Source: Sitta carolinensis (lineage: Eukaryota; Chordata; Aves; Passeriformes; Sittidae). Taken from it: 64,000 nucleotides of DNA. The notes beneath the pieces are model-generated. The model was not told the DNA's origin. It saw nothing but the letters and a program-made list of their open reading frames with translations, and did no database searches. The DNA lies in assembly GCA_032173965.1 (NCBI GenBank), contig CM063283.1, positions 20,068,501 through 20,132,500 on the forward strand. The letters are read 5' to 3'. Positions 10,805-23,599 of this stretch are shown here, in pieces; the stretch's first letter is position 1; every line of letters starts with the position of its first letter. The translations under genes and the position numbers were made by a program.

Positions 10805-13800
10805 GTTGGTTTGGGAGTGGTTTTCTTTGATTTTCTGTAAAGAAGAAACCAGGCCAGGTTTGGAGGCCTGATTTTTGGAGGCCCATTCAAAAAAATGAGG
10901 TTTTGCTTCTGAATAAAGATGGTAACAGTGGCTTCATGCCTTGGACATGTGTCCAGCAGCTGGTATTTCTGTGAAAATCTTCAGAGGCAGTCGGTCATCA
11001 ATAAAAGCAGAGCACTGGGTGGTAATATCTGAAATATGGGTGATAAGTACTGCCACTGCCTGCTAATACCAAAACGTTGTCATTATTTTCTGGGGTTTTG
11101 AAGGGAAATAAGCAAATCCCTCGGGGTGAGTGTTTGACACTATAAGAACATATATGTTTGCTGGGGCAAAAGCTTTAAATACAGGGAGCCTTAATGTTTA
11201 AATCCCTCCTGCAGAAAAGGTTATTCAGACCTGTGGTGTTGTGAATAGACTCCTGTTGGGAGCCAATACTCAGCACTACACCCAGGCTGTTCAGCAGGGG
11301 TGGGCCATGATGCATGTGGGGATTTGTCAAGCATTACTTGGTCAGCCAGCCCAAGGTGCAGGACTGTTCTTCACTCAGCACTCCTTTGCCGAGGAGCAGA
11401 TGTGAAAGTTCTGCAACAGTCATCAAAAGGCTCTAAACCGGCTTTAAACTAGGGAAAATTTTGTGGTTGCTCACTGAGGTCAAGTCCTCACTCTGCCTTT
11501 TCATTTTCAACAATGTTTTTGGCAGTCCAGAGTCACTTAGAAGAGAATGGCTCTGAGAAGCCTTGGACCTAAAACACTAACCTTTTTCTATGAGCATGTC
11601 CTTTATTACAATATATTTGTTTGTTCACTTCTCTGACAGATAGATTATTCAGATAAATGCTCAGATTGTTCAAAGCTCCGTGAAAATTCCTCAAACTGGA
11701 ATAAGGAATGCCACTGTTCTATTAATTTCACACTCAAGGAAGATATATTGGTAAGTGGGTGCAAAAAACCAACTCAAGTTGCTGTGTACCACCTGTTACT
11801 TTTATCCCTAAATGATAAAAGACAGTAATTCTGTAGAGCTCCTGACTGATGCTTTGTACTCCTGATGCTTTGTACTTTTTCACAACATGTAATGCTCAAA
11901 ATTTTACACTTTTGCCTTTGTTGTTCATTTTGGTATGTATAACGAAGACCAGGCTCCTTGGCTGGGAGACATCCAAGGAGAAGAAAGGGGTGGAGGAAAT
12001 GGTGTTTGATTGTGGAGGTGACCTCTCTCTGTATCTCTCTCTGAATCAGTGGCAAAGCCTTGCCCTTGGCCTGGGGTTGGTTGGTGCTGCCCTGCTAAGC
12101 TCTCAACTGAGAAGGAAATCTGAAGCTCTGGCCACTTTACATAAGTAGACCCCTGCAGTCATTTTTACAAGGGTTGTGCTGCTAATCCCCAAGGTCCTTG
12201 AAATAGTTCAAGTCTAGCAATGTGATTCTGAAGTTTCTTTTGGAAAAAGTATCCTTCGTTTCCTGCCTTAAACTACCAGGTCGTGTTGTTGAGACTGTTA
12301 AAATGCTTCATGTTCTGCCAAAGAGATCTTGTACTGAGTACTGAATAAATGATCCCTTACAATTATAGTGCAATTTAAAGTCACTTTAGGATTCTTCAGT
12401 ATTGAGGAGGCTGTTAAAATACTTTGTAGTTCTTAGATTACAGTGATGTTTGAGATGAGAAGTTAATTTAACTGAGTAATGGGTTTTTTATAGTTGCATA
12501 ATTACCTTTCATGTGTGATTTGCCTGCCTAGCATTCTCCTTTTAATGTGAAGGGGTTTGTGCACCTTATTTTATGGAAAATGAGCATGTGTCTCTACAAT
12601 ACGTTTCATGGTCATTGCAAGTTCATGGCCAGCCATGCCATCTTGAGTAAAATAATTATCAGGCATTCTTATTTTAGGTTTTGTTTAATGATTTAAATTA
12701 TGTTTAATTTTGTTCCAAAACGAAATTAAAAACATAATGTAAATCACCAAACAAAAAAAAAATTATTTTAAAAATAAAAGCTTACAGTTAAGGTAAAGAT
12801 TAGATTATAGCCCATGACTGGTATATTGCTTAGGGTGTAGTTACAGACATTTCAGTATGAATTGAGTAGTCTTTCCCCCTCTTTTTTAGAAAGTAATAGG
12901 ATTTCTCATTGTCTTCATGAACTCTCCTCATTGGAGGGATTTATCCTTGGATTCTAGGGCGATGTTTTTATGTACTATGGTCTGCAAAACTTCTATCAAA
13001 ACCACCGTCGATACGTGATATCAAGAAGTGACGCACAACTGTTGGGCCGAAATGTAAACGTAAGTTTTCTTTTTATGTCATGAGATCAGCAGCACTTCAG
13101 CAGGTGTGCCTTTGACCATATGGAGAGCAAACTAGGCAGAACCATAAGTGTGTTTAGGTGGCTTTAGGGAATAATAAAGTACAGATTTTCAGTGTTTGGT
13201 CATGGCTTTTATGCTTGTTAGGGCCATTATGTCTAATAAGTTAATAAGAGAGGAAGGTTGGGTGGGTGGGTAAATAAAAGATGTGAGTCCTGTGTTGCAG
13301 TTCTCAAACCTGCACCTTGTAGTGCTGATTAAAAATACATTGTCTTTTTCAAATAAATATACACAAAGTTTTTCCTTCTCTTGTTGTCAATCTTCTAAGC
13401 CAGAAGTGTTTTTTAAGCTGTGCCTTTATTATAGGGCTAGGGAATTAAGTTTTTCTAAGTCTTTAATTTTGCCATCTGGCTTTGGAAGCAGGCAAGAAGC
13501 AGGAAAATGTTTGTTCTGTAAGTGATCATGTAGTGTTCTAAATTTGCAACTTAAGGGAGTAGGCAGCATCACCTGCATAAGGAAACTGGAGAATGCAATC
13601 ATTGCATTCAGGTTCTTTTACTTACAAATCTGAAGCATATTTCCTTTGGCTTAAAATTAGCATTTCTTAATATACACATAGTCCACATGTCCTTTCAGTA
13701 TATATGATTGTTGTGCCATGATAAACTGTTTTTCCTATAAAATGCTTCTTGCAACTCTCCAGACATGTTCCTCATTTCTATAAAATGCTTCTTGCAACTC

Positions 13801-16800
13801 TCCAGACAGTTCCTCATTTCTATAAATGCTTCTTGCAACTCTCAGGTGTCCTGTCAGCTTGTTTGTTTGCATCCAGATGCAGCTGATTTTAGCTTTTGTG
13901 CCGATCAAATACACAGCTCATTGAAGTTATTTGAAAATGTTTCTGTGTTGAAACTTGAAGATTTATAGTGTCTTATAAAATGGGATAGGAAAGATGTGAT
14001 AAAGCTGAGGTGGACTTCTGTTTTTCATTCTGTATCTTCATACATCAAGATTTGCCCTTGCTGAGCTGCAGTAATGTGGCCATCTAATGTGGTTCTCCAA
14101 CCCTGATGCAGCCCAGGTCAGAATTAAAAAGAAGGAAAAATAAGATGTTCTAGGGTAAGCCAAGGCTTCACTGGGACATTTTCAGTTGTAGCTATTTTAC
14201 AATAGCAGATCCCCAAACTCGTTTTTGTAGTCTGGAGCTTGCAAGTCTGCAGCAGAATTTGGTGAAGACTTTAAGTTTCTGTGCCTAGATATGGAAGACC
14301 CGTTCATTCGGATGTCTCTATAACATAACCAAAAGGTACTGGAGGCTTAATTGTTCAGTGGCTTTTCAGAGGAAGGCATGGGAGGACACCAGCAAATTAA
14401 AAGCAAGCCCCAGGTCTGTGCCTGATTGTTGTGTGACCTTGAATGCAGATCCAGAGGAGCTACTGCGCGCCCTTCAGCACCTACAGGAACGGGACCCCGA
14501 TGGCGCCGTGCGGGGCCATCGCCAACAGCATGTTCAACGGTACGTGGGCACCTTCCTCTGCCCCCACTGCTTCCCCTTGAAACTATTCCCTTACCCCAGG
14601 CTGGGGGAGACCTGGAATTTCAAGGCATCTTCTTTCTCCCACAAAAGGCTTTGTTTGGTGCTGCAGCTCTGGTGAATGTGGGGCTCTGCTTCCTACAGTT
14701 TAGTAACTTGGCCTTTGTTTGGAAACTGAGGGAGATTTCTCATTTTCTAAGGCCCTCTTCCTTGTGAATGTACAGGGATGAGGAATATAGGCCTTCTTGA
14801 AATAAGGAACAAGGATGCAACAGATTTCATCGACTTCCTTGCTAAAAAGCACATTCTTGTACAGTGATGGGAGAGCCCAGATTCTGCCTTCCCACAATTA
14901 TGTGCTTAGAAGGAGGGATTCTCCATGTTCTTTGCACTAGTTTGGATCTTTGGATCTGTGTGGTTTCATTTTTGTTATTAGAATGCTGGAAGCACACATA
15001 GTCTTAATTTGATCCTGCATTTGGTCTTTGTAGTAATCTAGTGGGCATAATCTGCTTACAAGTACAATTGGGAGATTTCAGAATGTATCTTTGGAAGGAG
15101 AAGCAACAAAAAACACTGTACAGACTTTTCTACCCCATCTTCTTTGTCGTCCAATCTCTACCACTCCCTGCTCCCATCCTTTTTTAAACCTGTTCCATGC
15201 AGCAGGTTTTTAGCAAGGAAGCAGCTCTTTCCAAGCTGCTGAGCTACCCACACCAGGGGACATGTGAAAGCCAGTTTCATTCAGTAACTTCTAGATTCTT
15301 TTGATTTTCATCTGCCTGCATAATCACCTACTTCCCTGGAAGTGTGATTTACTGTGTTGGGGTCACACCTAGGCCAGCTGTGTGCAGCCCACGCTGCTCT
15401 GGAGCATGTGAGGGAGAGTCAAGACAAGAAACTGAGCAGAGCTCAGAGCATTGCAACTCCTGTTAATGAAGTGGTGACAAATAGCTGGGGACGTGGTGGG
15501 CCACAGAAGGATCACTTCTCTAGAGGTGTGTCTGAGCTTTAAGGAGCTGTGTGAACACAGGTTTTGTAGGAGCAAACAAAAAAGTATGTTTTCATTGGTG
15601 CTTATGCTGCTGAGTTGTCTTCTAAAAGGCAGCTTCCTCCCATCTCTATCATCTGATTGTCCTTGCCCATCATCCCATTGGCTGTCTTGGAGTTTACAGA
15701 GCTCTTAATGAGTCCTATAATGTTTTTGCATTATGTTAAACTAATCTATGTAGGAAAATAATAGTGGATAAAAACAAGTGCTGTTCACCCATTGAAACTG
15801 GATGGCATGGCTAAGCACAATTTTAACTAAATGATTTTTGATTGAAAGAAGTGTTTGTGTCCAAGTTGGTAAGCAAGCTCTAATTGGGATAAAACCAAAG
15901 CAAAATTTTTTCCAAAGGACTGGATTCTCTTGATTGTGCTTTTACTTCTACCCTAGTCCCTGAAAACACATCATGCATAGCAAAGTTTTGGGACAACTGT
16001 CAAAGGAATTCTAGGGGAAAACTAACAAGGACAGTAACTTCCGTAACTAGCTAGGGAGCTGAAAAAGTGATTTGCAAAGTGAGTCCCCCAGGAATTGATG
16101 GCCATGAGGAACATGCACTACGTACACAAGTGACTGGTGGGAAAGGTTCAGTCTTTAAAACTTCAGAAGTTGTAAGACTCTGGTACCTTAATTCCTCTTG
16201 TGAAATGTGCAGTGCTCCATACACATGACAAAACCTTTCCCAGGATGTTCAGGTTTTCTATCCAATGTGACATTTTTTGTTAGTCATGCTGGCAATTAGA
16301 ATAACTATCTTTGACTCACAGATCTTGCCTATTGTATTTTGTGCAGATACTATTGATCTGTTTTACAATCATAACTCATCTGTGATTCAAGTGCCACTGC
16401 TGAAGACTGGAAACAGTTGGTGGACAGATAAAAATGTGAAATTTCGCAATCCTGACTCATACAATCTCTCTTCTGCATTTGCAGGTAAGAAAGGTTCTAC
16501 TGGTTGTCCTTATTTTTCAATGGCTTCCCTATCTTCCCCTTCATGTGTCTCCCACTCTGAGAAAAATCACATTTGGGAGAAATATCTCCCAAAGCAAGGT
16601 GAAGAAGAAGCTTTAGAAGGTGACTGAGAGCAGAAGGCACATTTAGCCAAAATATCACCTTTTTACTTTTTTAATCAGTGACCATAGAAACTGAGAGAAA
16701 ATGATTTTGGAAGACTGAAGTTAGCCCAGACCAACACCCGTCTTTGTAGTTTCTTGTAATGCTTAATCTGTCCAGAGCAAGGATGCAGTTGCTTTTTTTG

Positions 16801-18648
16801 TCTTGTTGAAAACATCTGTGAAGGAGAATTGCAGGTCCCATCTTTCCTTCATGCCTTTGCAGCTTCTTGTGCAGTTGTGAGACATGAGAGGCTGCCTTTG
16901 TCACTAGTTCTTTCAGACCCATTTCCTAGGGCTGTTTCCTTGTTATGGTTGATCTCTATTGAAGTGGAGCTAAAAGCTGCCTGTTGTGGATCAGGGCAGT
17001 GCTGTACTGGGCGCAATGTGCAAGAGTTAATTACCTAAGTAGTTTTCATGAGACAGATTCTAAATGTCATAGGCTGTGCCATTAGACTGCAAAAAGGTGC
17101 CTTTCTGGTTGTACAGGAATATATTAATGTGTAAAAATGAAGGCAAGCTCCTCATAGAGAACGTTACTTGCTGAAGAGACAAGAATCCAGAATAAACAGT
17201 ATTTCCACTTGTGCAAGTCACTTTGGTTTTCCTGTGCTTGAAGATTCTGATGTGTAACAGCCCCTGGGTACTGTTAAACTGTTAATTCATGTTTGAGGTG
17301 AGTAGACACGCTGAGAGATGCTGTTATCTGGCATATATATATCATTTTGGAGAGTGTCTTATGTCTCTCCCACAGCTCATATTCGGTCGTGTGAGGCCCA
17401 GAATCCTGGCAACCGCTGTTTTTACTGACAGTGTCTTTCCTGCTTTGCGACCAGGGACAGCCAGGCCTCCTTACTGGCAGAAACCAGTGTATCTGTTAGA
17501 CGAGGAGGACGAGAGGAACAATGGTTATGTGAACGATGACTTCATTGTCTGGATGCGAGTGTCGGCCTTCGCCACGTTCAGGAAGCTCTACCGGCGCATC
17601 AGCCACGTGCGGCGCTTTGCAGAGGGCCTGCCAGCAGGGAATTACACCTTCCGTATTTCCTACAGTATCCTTTTGCATGCCTCGAGGCTCCTGGAGCGTT
17701 ACAGGGAGGTGGAAGTGAATAGGATTTGCGTGTTCAACTGGCAAAGAAGCCGTGCGGAACACCCCTGTGTCAGCAGAGCCCTCTGAGGGATTTGGGCTGC
17801 GTCCTGACTGACGGGAGCTTTTGTGCTGCTGCAGCTGCCCCCTCACACCCAACAGTGGGAACCCTGCTGACTAAAGCACTCCCTTTGTCAGCAGGAGTTA
17901 CATCAACACGAGCATAAATTTCTCTTTTATTCTCAGCTGATAGAGATGTGGTATTAAATGTTCTGTCATGGTTCTCTTCTGAAAGCTTCCATGGGAGAGA
18001 TGAAAGGTAAACTCGTATAACGTTCTGGCTACAACATATGAGGTAGAGGTGAGCACTTACTCTCACAGAGACTCTGTGAAGTATCATGATAAGCTTCCCA
18101 AAAGGCCCATTTTCAACCGAGCTTTCATAGCAAATTAATGCAGTAGCAGTCCTATAAATTATGAATCTGAAATTTACAGTGTTTTAAAAAAGGAAGTATT
18201 TCCACATGCACACAAAGACTGTATCTAAAATAACTGGGTTTCTTACCACCAGCTGCCTACCACCTCCCAAAGACCAGCTGGGTTTTTGGATCCAGAATAG
18301 CAGAATCATCACCAATCAGTTAAAGGAGTTTTGGCAGCAAATGCAGACCTCAAAACTCTTTATGCCTTGGAAAGCTTTTTGAGCATTTAACCAATACTTC
18401 CTCTTCTCCTGGAAATAATGTACACTTTGTTGTGAAATCTTAACATCCTTCTCTCAGATTTCCCTGTTACCAAATTCAAGGGGAGGAAACATGTGATTCT
18501 TTCAACCGTGGTGTGGTGCGGTGGAAGTAACCCATTCCTGGGAATTGCCTACCTGGTTTCTGGCACAGCAGCAACCCTGACAGGTTTTGTCATAACTGGC
18601 ATCCACTTAAAGCTCAGGAAAAAGAAAACATACTTCCAGAAGCAGTAA
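10592..18648 (+). CDS. TMEM30C: TMEM30C (CDC50C), complete seven-exon coding region
   Basis: Family knowledge: CDC50/TMEM30 proteins are accessory subunits of P4-ATPase phospholipid flippases, needed for their exit from the ER and for activity. Exons at 10592-10804, 11640-11750, 12958-13059, 14449-14539, 16347-16484, 17455-17664 and 18458-18648 total 1056 bp (351 residues plus TAA), all in phase. Visible features are the N-terminal family motif [15 protein letters not shown] (19-33), TM1 about 37-63, an ectodomain with paired cysteines (KCSDC, CHC, YCAP, PCGA), the signature [12 protein letters not shown] (162-173), NDDFIVWMR (245-253), and TM2 about 315-337 with a short lysine-rich tail. N-glycosylation sequons include NSS, NFT, NGT, NLS and NYT. 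The ATG at 10592 suits the usual short N-terminus. It is assigned to the C paralogue, not TMEM30A or B, by its position beside CMSS1 and by sequence. It appears intact. Confidence 0.95.
11640..11750 (+). CDS. TMEM30C: TMEM30C exon 2
   Basis: Acceptor TTCTCTGACAG and donor GTAAGT. 37 codons with the cysteine pairs KCSDC and CHC and the sequons NSS and NFT, at the start of the ectodomain. Confidence 0.93.
12958..13059 (+). CDS. TMEM30C: TMEM30C exon 3
   Basis: Acceptor GGATTCTAG and donor GTAAGT. 34 codons with the family block [18 protein letters not shown] and SRSDAQLLG. Confidence 0.94.
13736..13846 (+). repeat. Tandem repeat, about 42-bp unit, 2.6 copies
   Basis: The unit begins TATAAAATGCTTCTTGCAAC and continues through ctctccagaca-gttcctcatttc. 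Copies start near 13736, 13779 and 13821, the last one truncated. It lies in the third TMEM30C intron. Confidence 0.85.
14449..14539 (+). CDS. TMEM30C: TMEM30C exon 4 ([11 protein letters not shown])
   Basis: Acceptor TTGAATGCAG and donor GTACGT. It reads [20 protein letters not shown] then ANSMFN and leaves one base, so the next exon completes Asp. The exon is noticeably GC-rich. Two other open frames cross it and are not the coding frame. Confidence 0.94.
16347..16484 (+). CDS. TMEM30C: TMEM30C exon 5
   Basis: Acceptor TTTTGTGCAG and donor GTAAGA. It encodes [20 protein letters not shown], then [19 protein letters not shown] and LSSAFA. Confidence 0.93.
17455..17664 (+). CDS. TMEM30C: TMEM30C exon 6 (NDDFIVWMR)
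   Basis: Acceptor TTTGCGACCAG and donor GTATCC. It encodes [40 protein letters not shown] and [14 protein letters not shown] content is higher than in the flanking introns. Confidence 0.94.
18458..18648 (+). CDS. TMEM30C: TMEM30C exon 7 (TM2, stop)
   Basis: Acceptor CTTCTCTCAG. It encodes [16 protein letters not shown], the CDC50 block [18 protein letters not shown], the second membrane segment and the tail [10 protein letters not shown], then TAA at 18646-18648. Confidence 0.94.
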
Positions 18649-19725
18649 GGTTCACCTGACTTTCTGAACAAAGACACAAGTGTGCAGTGAACAAAGAAGG
18701 TGCAGCACAGACCTTTCACTCTTTCCCCTGAGCTCTGGACCATTTTCAGTGACAAGTTTGGTGAATGTAAGCAAACTGAGGTGCAGGGCTATTCCATCAT
18801 CTGAAACCAAGCTTACCTGAGGTGTCATTCTTGTAGATGTACGTGTGAGCCTAAATTTGTTTCCTAGGAAACATGTAGTGAGATGAACTTCAAACAGCAG
18901 ATATCACAGCAAACTAAAATTGAAATGGCAAAGAAATTATGTGGTACCAATCTCTGTCCAGAAGTCAGGGTCCATATTAATTTCTTACTCAGCCTATAAT
19001 TCAGACATTTCTCTTAACTGAAATGGAGCTTTAGATGGGTAAAAAGTGTGGTCTCGATCCAACAAATAGCTTGAGCAGGCAGAATTTACTGCTAAAATCT
19101 GCTTGTGGGCCATGTACACGTGCTGAATGGCTTGGCTTGGGTTTTATATACCTTTTTCAGCTATGCTGAAGAAAGCAACCAGTTTACATCAGTGTATTCA
19201 CTCTAGTTTGACACCTGCTTTGTGGTTGAATACAGGGCATTTATTAGGAGTTCTGAGTTTGTTTAGGCCAAATTTATCAGACTTACCTAGTACTGAGAGC
19301 TGGGGGCATCCAATCATTTGCATTTTTAAAATTATGGCTTATTAGAAGTCCTAAATGAAAAGCTCCTTTAATGCAAAACATTTTTGCAGAGCCATCTACC
19401 TTATTTAACTATTAGGCCAAAATTGCACTCCTACCTACCCCACCTTTCCATGTGAAGGTTCACAAATTCTTACATGACATAGGATGGTAATTTATTGTAA
19501 ACAGACAACAAAGCACCAGATAATCCATCAATTTAAAGTTAACACTGCAGCTCATGAATAGGCTCATCAGTTTTCATGTTCAAAATTTTACACATTTAGG
19601 ACTTACTTGTAGTCTCACAAAATGAAGGAACAGCACTGAAGGATTTAGGTCAAGCATACCATATTTTTTTAAATAGTTTTTCTGTTGTAAAATGCAAGTG
19701 GAATAAAACACTTTCATTTCCTTTC
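18649..19725 (+). other. TMEM30C: TMEM30C 3' UTR with poly(A) signal
   Basis: About 1.07 kb of AT-rich sequence leads to AATAAA at 19702-19707. A T/GT-rich stretch just after (tattttgtgtgccttg) suits a downstream element. I saw no earlier AATAAA after the stop. The end is inferred. Confidence 0.6.
19702..19707 (+). terminator. TMEM30C: Poly(A) signal AATAAA for TMEM30C
   Basis: A canonical hexamer 1.05 kb after the TMEM30C stop codon, followed by T/GT-rich sequence. Confidence 0.6.
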
Positions 19726-22700
19726 ATAAGTATTTTGTGTGCCTTGCCTCTCTCCTAGAAAGCCTTCTCACTGGATCAAGAAAGAAATCACAGACTGGAG
19801 CAGGAGAAGGGGATGTGGCACAGGGAGGCTGCATGCCACTGTCAAGGCACCAGCCTCTGCTTTTGAGAGTGTCTGGGGCTGGTGACCTGTGACAGAGAGC
19901 CCCTGCTGAAGGGGGTTGCAGCACAGAAGGTGCAGTTTCCTTGAAGTTCTGCTTCGTAGCTGAGCCATGAGCAGCAGGTGGGGAGTTGCTCTAGCTCCCA
20001 GCCCAGCCTGGGAGGACAGTCCTGCTCCACTGATGCTTTGTGCTCACGTGGGAAAGGTGCCTGTCTCCTCTGCTATTCCTGCTCGAGGCCAGTCACCTCC
20101 ATCCTGAAGCTGTAGAAACAGGGTTCCTGGATTTCAGCCCTTGCACCTGGATCTGTCAGGAGCTGTGGAAGAACCCCACCCCTCACTGGGCTGGACAAGA
20201 CATAGCATAAAGCAGTGCATTCAATAATGCTTAAGGTCATACTGTTAAATCACTTTTTAACAGTGGGACATACTCCTAAATCTTCTAAGTCATTTTGAAA
20301 ATGTAATCCCATGCAGCTCTCTAGAAAGCCCTGATGGGATCTCCTGACAAAGCTGAATTTAAGTCTTCTGGCTCCTAACAGACCATAGGAACTTCTTTAT
20401 TTTTTCTCTTTCTTATGATTTGGGGTTTTTTTTCATTGTCTGAGAAACTGACTTTCAAGAAATTATAGGGGTGGTTAAGTCACAATGCAATTGTAACTGA
20501 TTTAATTTTTTCATGAAGTATCTGCTGAAAAAGTTAGTAAAAGGAGACTGAATAACGAGGTATGTATTTTAGTGAGTCAGTGTCTACCAGAAAAAAAAAA
20601 GTTGTCTAGAAAACACAGCCCAGTAAGTAGTGTTTGCCCATTATCTCCCAGAGGTTTTTGTGGGAACCTCTTCTCTAGAAATGTAGATTGTCTTCAAACC
20701 CCCCCATAGAGAAGACCTGTCTTCAAACAAGTCTTCTGTTTTTACAGAAGTTGTCTAAGTCTTTGTGTATAAACCCAAAATCTCATTTTTTCATCTTACC
20801 ACAGCTTTAAACATGCTGTACATCTTCCTGGTACGCTCTGAACGGTGCCCTTGGAAGCTGCTGCTTCAGCTCCAACTGTTTGTGTTGTTAGCTCTGAGAA
20901 GCTCTGCGGTGTCTCTCTGGTTGAGGATGGTGATGCCCTGGCCAGAGCAATGGGAATGGCAGGTCTGATTAATGACTCCCAGCAGACAGAATCTGCCTTG
21001 CTCAAAAGGGTGGAAAAGAAGCGTTAGCAACCTCCTTACTCTGCCTTCTGTGCCAGTGCTGCAGCCATGCTGGGGGGCTGCCCCCAGTGCCAGAGCTGGC
21101 TCCACTGTACCTGCTCAAGAGAGCTTGGCAGGTGTGCTCCTCAGTGCCCACACTGGGAATGCTTCTGTGTCTACAAGAAATGTTTGTTGGATTTGTTTAT
21201 GCTGCTGCAGCCTTGTTCCCCTTCATGCAGGGACTGGAGCAGAAGTGAGAGGCTGGGCTGAAGGACTGGCCTAACCTAAGAGAAAGATGGTAAAAGCCAT
21301 CATTAACTGTTCCTTGTTGTGCAGGGGGTTATCCCCTTTTGTCAGCTGCTGATAGCAGTAGGAGGCACGAGTCCAGGCAGATATCCAGTGGGATTTTGAA
21401 TTCATTTATCCTGGCTGTTAGGAGATCATTAGGTCAGTCAGATCAGGGAAAGCAACGCTGAGGTTTGGAGGGCAGAGTTTTGAAGCAACCAGAGATGTTG
21501 CACTTTTCCTGAGGTACAAATTGCCTTCAGAATACCTGGAGTGTTATGACCAGTACTGTCTTTGACACAGTGCTGCTTTGGTCTGGGACACTTGATTTTA
21601 TGAATTAAGTGTCTTGAGTAAAAAGGAAAATTTTGAAAAGTGCCTTACTAAAACTTTCCAAAATAGAATTTTAATTAGCATAACTATCAAGCATTCTTTC
21701 ACCAATAGTAAGTGGGCTCTTTTCTCAGAGAGACTGGCTTATGTAGACTTGACACTCAGTGCAAAAGTGTCTGGGTTTATGATTGCGGGACGACATTGAG
21801 CTCTACCTGAAAGTCTTAAGTCAACAGCACCACCATGAGGGCTACAGCATTAGGCCATAAAAGACTAACTGCTATTATTTGTAATATCATGACATATCAA
21901 AATTACTAAATTGGTGCTTCCTTTGTTACAACTACTTAAAGCCTCATCTTACATCATTGCTGCATTTTCAGTCCCTTTGAGCTAAATGAAATTTTACAGT
22001 CTCAACAAAAGAAAGATGCATGTCAGAAATGAGGTTTAGGTTTGGTGAACTGAAATTAATGATGTCATAGATGCTGACAGTACTATAAAATGCATTTTTT
22101 TTTTGGTTTTTTATGTTGTTTTTTACATAGGGCAAATAAATAAATGAGGACATTATTTTTTTTTTTTGGGGGGAGGGAGCTGAGTGGATATTTAGTAAAT
22201 GGAAAACTGCACAAAGGACTCCTGTTAACAGATGTAATCTAAAAGTATATGGTAAAAATGATCTGAAATAGATAAGTCAAATGGGATATATGTTTCTGGG
22301 GTTTGATTGTGATTGTGAAGATGGCAATTACACGTGGAAGCATCTTCTGGGGTTCTTTAACAATGACAAAAATATCTGGAGGGGACAAGATCCCATTATT
22401 ATAAAAAACTTGCCTGCAATTTAAATCTCATTTCTAAGTTACAGGGAGGTATAGGGGACATTTATATTTTAATGTCAAAACTGTTGTAGTGGTTTTGGTT
22501 GCCAGCTCCTTTTAGGATTAAATTTCATTAATGGATACAACTCTAGAAAGAGACATAAAAATTAATCGGGTGTTACAGGATATTTCAGTAGCACTTCACT
22601 TAGAAAATTTTTCCAAGCCTTTTTCAGGCTTTACAGTCTCATGAATATATGTGCAGTATTTGTCTGCCTCAGTTGGTTTCTCAGACATTTGCTTTCCTCT

Positions 22701-23540
22701 AAAAATCAAGGGATGAGTCCTTCATGTGAAAGAGATAAGCATGATAACAGACCTATAGAATCTGGAAAAATTAGGTATATGCTGCATCTATTTTATATTA
22801 ACAGCTGTGTTACGTGCAGATTATTAATATTAGTGTTTGGATGGTGTTATTGTAGTCATGCACTGCAGTGTAAAATCTTTCTCTCCTTCCTCTAAGAAAG
22901 GAAACTCATACAAGAGTAAAGCCAAAGACGGCAGTTCAGGGCAGGGAGGGCTTTGTAAGCTTTGACAATAAAGAGAGGTTGCAGAGCAATTTGGATTTGA
23001 GTTAGATCTAAAAGAGGAGAGAGCATTTGCTTTTCTCACGTAAGAAGGTGCTGTCAGTCCTCACTGGGATCAGTAGGTTTGAAACAGCTGTTTTGAGAAA
23101 AACCTGTAACCACGAAATGCAGGGAACAGCAGAAGGGGAAGAAGCACTGTTGCTCCTCTTGGGTGTGGAGAGACAGAAATTTGGCTGAGCTGCTCAAGAT
23201 GATGGTATATCTGACACGTGATCCAGAAAGCCCATATGATTTTGAGCAGCAGCCAAGTTAAGTAAAAGTTTCTGGGTTTTCAGTGCAGTCTAAACTACAG
23301 TGCATAGTTTTTGAGTTAAGGTGTTTTGACTGGATTCTCAACAATTGCATTATTCCCTACAATTCCAAGAATAATTTTGTTATGAGCTGGAAGTGCCTTG
23401 GGTAGCTGCCTTCAATTTGGTGGTATCTTGTTTCCAAAAGAGAGACTGTGGAGCATATTTTGCTCTCTTTGGGTCCTCCTTTTTCCTTGGGTTATGGAAG
23501 CCAGGCAGGGGAAAAGTGGGGCTTGTTTTGCTCTTGCTCA
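19726..23540. other. Intergenic region between TMEM30C and the CR1 element
   Basis: About 3.8 kb with no recognised gene. 19.75-20.15 kb and 20.8-21.3 kb are richer in GC than the surroundings. The second patch contains a 60-codon and a cysteine-rich 64-codon open frame of unknown meaning (see findings). 21.9-22.6 kb is AT-rich with short T and G runs near 22160. Confidence 0.6.
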
Positions 23541-23594
23541 CATTCATGAATGAAGAAGCTTAAGGAGGAAGTAGAAAGACTAAGGAGTATTAAG

Positions 23595-23599
23595 GAAAG
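23595..23599. repeat. Target-site duplication, left copy (GAAAG)
   Basis: GAAAG lies immediately before the TG of the LTR and is matched at 24964-24968. Confidence 0.8.

Larger units (their letters stand above)
10805..18457 (+). other. TMEM30C: TMEM30C introns
   Basis: Six introns of about 0.8 to 1.9 kb. Apart from the short tandem repeat at 13736-13846 I recognise no repeats, RNA genes or additional conserved exons. Open frames near 16277-16627 and 17289-17786 are extensions of the real exons into intron. Confidence 0.6.

Noticed and set aside
14358..14767. Two overlapping plus-strand open frames around 14.4-14.7 kb
   Set aside because: They read TMEM30C exon 4 in wrong frames. The conserved YCAP...[11 protein letters not shown] frame is the third one.
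17496..17852. 118-codon minus-strand open frame
   Set aside because: Antisense shadow of TMEM30C exon 6.
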